A DNA stretch of 7,075 bases from Chloroflexota bacterium (lineage in GTDB: Bacteria; Chloroflexota; Anaerolineae; Promineifilales; Promineifilaceae), in contig QQUD01000278.1 in assembly GCA_008501785.1 (NCBI GenBank), positions 1 through 7,075 on the forward strand, read 5' to 3'. The notes under the pieces were generated by a model, which had not been told where the DNA came from, ran no database searches, and saw only the letters and a program-made list of their open reading frames with translations. Numbering within the stretch: position 1 is the stretch's first letter; every line of letters begins with the position of its first letter. Positions 6,113 through 7,075 of the stretch are shown here, one piece after another. The translations under genes and the position numbers were made by a program.

Positions 6113-6132
6113 AAAATCGGTCAAAATCGGTC
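6113..6132 (+). promoter_or_regulatory. Tandem operator-like repeat pair A
   Basis: AAAATCGGTC occurs twice head to tail (6113-6122, 6123-6132) with a 10-bp period, so both copies present the same helix face. The pair ends 10 bases upstream of a candidate -35 (TTGACT, 6143-6148). It shares the TCGGTC core with pair B at 6187-6206. It is a likely binding site for the DeoR-type regulator encoded at 6230, since DeoR-family proteins are known to recognise TTCG-containing repeats; the link is inference. Confidence 0.5.
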
Positions 6133-6142
6133 AAGTATTTTG

Positions 6143-6171
6143 TTGACTATCTTGCTTGTTTGCCCTAATCT
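6143..6171 (+). promoter_or_regulatory. Candidate promoter P1 of the DeoR-fusion gene
   Basis: TTGACT (6143-6148, 5 of 6 to TTGACA) and TAATCT (6166-6171, 3 of 6 to TATAAT) are 17 bases apart, facing the gene at 6230. Repeat pair A lies directly upstream. Transcripts from here would have a leader of roughly 50 bases containing repeat pair B. Confidence 0.35.
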
Positions 6172-6181
6172 TTTTAACAAT

Positions 6182-6210
6182 TGTGGATTTCGGTCTATTT
6201 CGGTCATATT
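6182..6210 (+). promoter_or_regulatory. Candidate promoter P2 overlapping repeat pair B
   Basis: TTGTGG (6182-6187) and CATATT (6205-6210) are 17 bases apart and the spacer is almost entirely repeat pair B. A protein bound there would occlude RNA polymerase, which fits autorepression. The match to consensus is modest (3 of 6 and 4 of 6). Confidence 0.3.
6187..6206 (+). promoter_or_regulatory. Tandem operator-like repeat pair B
   Basis: ATTTCGGTCT (6187-6196) and ATTTCGGTCA (6197-6206) form a second head-to-tail pair with a 10-bp period, ending 23 bases before the ATG at 6230. Its start is 74 bases from the start of pair A, close to seven helical turns, so both pairs could be contacted on one face with DNA looping. 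The TTTCGG core fits known DeoR-family operator preferences. Confidence 0.55.
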
Positions 6211-6229
6211 AACGGACGATGGTTAAAGC

Positions 6230-7075
6230 ATGATCCCAAGTCAGCGCGAAGTATTTATACACAACTTCCTGGAACGACACGGCTCCATTACTGTTGCCGA
6301 CATTTGTTCCTACTGTGATTGTTCACAGGAAACAGCCCGCCGGGATCTACGTCGATTAGAAGAAAATTTACTACTCATTCGCACCCACGGCGGGGCAGTC
6401 CCCAATAAAACAACACCATCTCCACGAACTTATACCAATGGATTTGGTGTTTTAGAAGCACGGACAGCACTTGTTGACCGTGCTGATGTACTCATTGTTT
6501 CTCCAGAAGATACAATTGCGTTTCACACGCTTGTTGAACGGGCACGTCGCGCTAATGTTCCAATTATTGCAGAGGCGATTAGTTATCAAGGTGCGGTGAC
6601 AACGGTCAGTGTAAATAATTATCAAGCAGGTTTGGAAGCAGGTCGTTGGGTTGTTGAATTTGCGCAGCGGCATGGGGGGGGAGAAACGGCCGTTTTAGAC
6701 ATCACCCATCCCATGCCCAACACAAGCGCACGCAGCCGGGGCTTTGCCGATGGGCTGCGCAGCTTACCAGCGGCCAAGCGCACCATATTTCAAGTAAACG
6801 GACAAGGCTTGCGCGAAACCGCACGAGATATCGCTGCCGATGTCCTATCAGTGCATCCAGAAATTAATGTTATCTTTGGGATAAACGACGATTCTGCACT
6901 CGGTGCATTAGACGCTTATCGTGCAGCCGGATTGGATGAAAGCCGCCTACTAGTCGTCTCTTTTGGGCTAGAAGGAATGGCTACAAAAACATTGCTGAAA
7001 CGGTCCGGTCCATACATGATGAGCATCGCCATGTTTCCAGAACTAGTAGGGCAAGCCTGCATAGACGCTGCCATT
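6230..7075 (+). CDS. DeoR-type HTH fused to sugar-binding-protein-like domain (3' partial)
   Basis: From ATG 6230 the frame stays open to the right edge (282 codons, no stop). An in-frame TAA at 6224-6226 makes this ATG the first usable start; no clear Shine-Dalgarno precedes it, so leaderless or weak initiation is possible. Residues 4-58 are a DeoR helix-turn-helix: QREVFIHNFLERHGSITV, then SQETARRDLRRLEE with the RRDL signature and RTHGGAV at 51-57. After a 17-residue linker the rest resembles Peripla_BP_4/LacI-type sensors: DRADVLIVSPED (83-94), VPIIAEA, VSVNNYQAGLEAGRW (126-140), ARSRGFADGL (167-176) and VIFGINDDSALGALDAY (214-230). Classical DeoR proteins instead carry the DeoRC phosphosugar sensor. 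Expected role: cytoplasmic repressor or activator responding to a free sugar or nucleoside, probably controlling transport genes downstream. The usual first strand-helix-strand of the sensor is absent. A G8 run lies at 6674-6681. Confidence 0.88.
   Translation, partial: MIPSQREVFIHNFLERHGSITVADICSYCDCSQETARRDLRRLEENLLLIRTHGGAVPNKTTPSPRTYTNGFGVLEARTALVDRADVLIVSPEDTIAFHTLVERARRANVPIIAEAISYQGAVTTVSVNNYQAGLEAGRWVVEFAQRHGGGETAVLDITHPMPNTSARSRGFADGLRSLPAAKRTIFQVNGQGLRETARDIAADVLSVHPEINVIFGINDDSALGALDAYRAAGLDESRLLVVSFGLEGMATKTLLKRSGPYMMSIAMFPELVGQACIDAAI
6685..6694. repeat. AACGGCCGTT palindrome, copy 5
   Basis: Exact copy in the DeoR-fusion gene, read as Thr-Ala-Val at residues 153-155 in E-TAV-L-D. 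Confidence 0.8.

Noticed and set aside
5904..6146. An 80-codon plus-strand frame across the transposase 5' region
   Set aside because: It is antisense to clear transposase homology and shows no recognisable domain or ribosome binding site.
6113..6206. The TCGGTC repeats as a CRISPR array or replication iterons
   Set aside because: The copies are 10 bp with no spacers, only four in number, and sit in a promoter region; operator sites explain them better.
6452..6673. A 73-codon cysteine-rich minus-strand frame
   Set aside because: It is antisense to the well-supported DeoR-fusion gene and has no supporting context.

Overview
The window looks like a chromosomal accessory region of a free-living bacterium, most likely a member of the Chloroflexota (an Anaerolineae- or Caldilineae-like lineage). 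That placement is an inference. It rests on the combination of a large MalT-like LuxR regulator, a small conserved ORF joined to a DUF4386 membrane protein, a DeoR-HTH/sugar-binding fusion regulator and moderate GC. No rRNA, tRNA or marker gene confirms it.

Layout. (1) Bases 1-2115: the C-terminal three quarters of a MalT/LuxR-type regulator, cut by the left edge. (2) 2231-3209: a two-gene unit of a small soluble protein overlapping a six-helix DUF4386 membrane protein. (3) 3234-3266: a perfect 33-bp palindromic repeat behind that unit. (4) 3370-5312: a Rossmann-fold NAD(P)-binding protein and a membrane-anchored serine hydrolase of the beta-lactamase/penicillin-binding-protein fold, each with a strong ribosome binding site and probably co-transcribed. 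(5) 5313-6112: a decayed mobile-element zone. A minus-strand transposase pseudogene is split by a 198-bp MITE-like insertion that carries a second copy of the 33-bp palindrome, and its 3' part ends at a 48-bp inverted-repeat relic. (6) 6113-6229: a promoter region with two tandem pairs of a TCGGTC repeat. (7) 6230 to the right edge: a regulator with an N-terminal DeoR helix-turn-helix fused to a shortened periplasmic-sugar-binding-type domain. It runs off the window without a stop codon.

The genes do not form one obvious pathway. Two regulators flank a set of envelope-linked genes (DUF4386, serine hydrolase) and one probable redox/cofactor protein. The DeoR fusion most likely controls sugar uptake or metabolism genes beyond the right edge.

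The most interesting signals lie outside the coding map. Removing the MITE on paper restores the transposase reading frame exactly. The 33-bp palindrome occurs twice with a compensatory base-pair change. The palindromic 10-mer AACGGCCGTT occurs five times in 7 kb (chance expectation well below one), and all four copies inside genes are read in the same codon phase.
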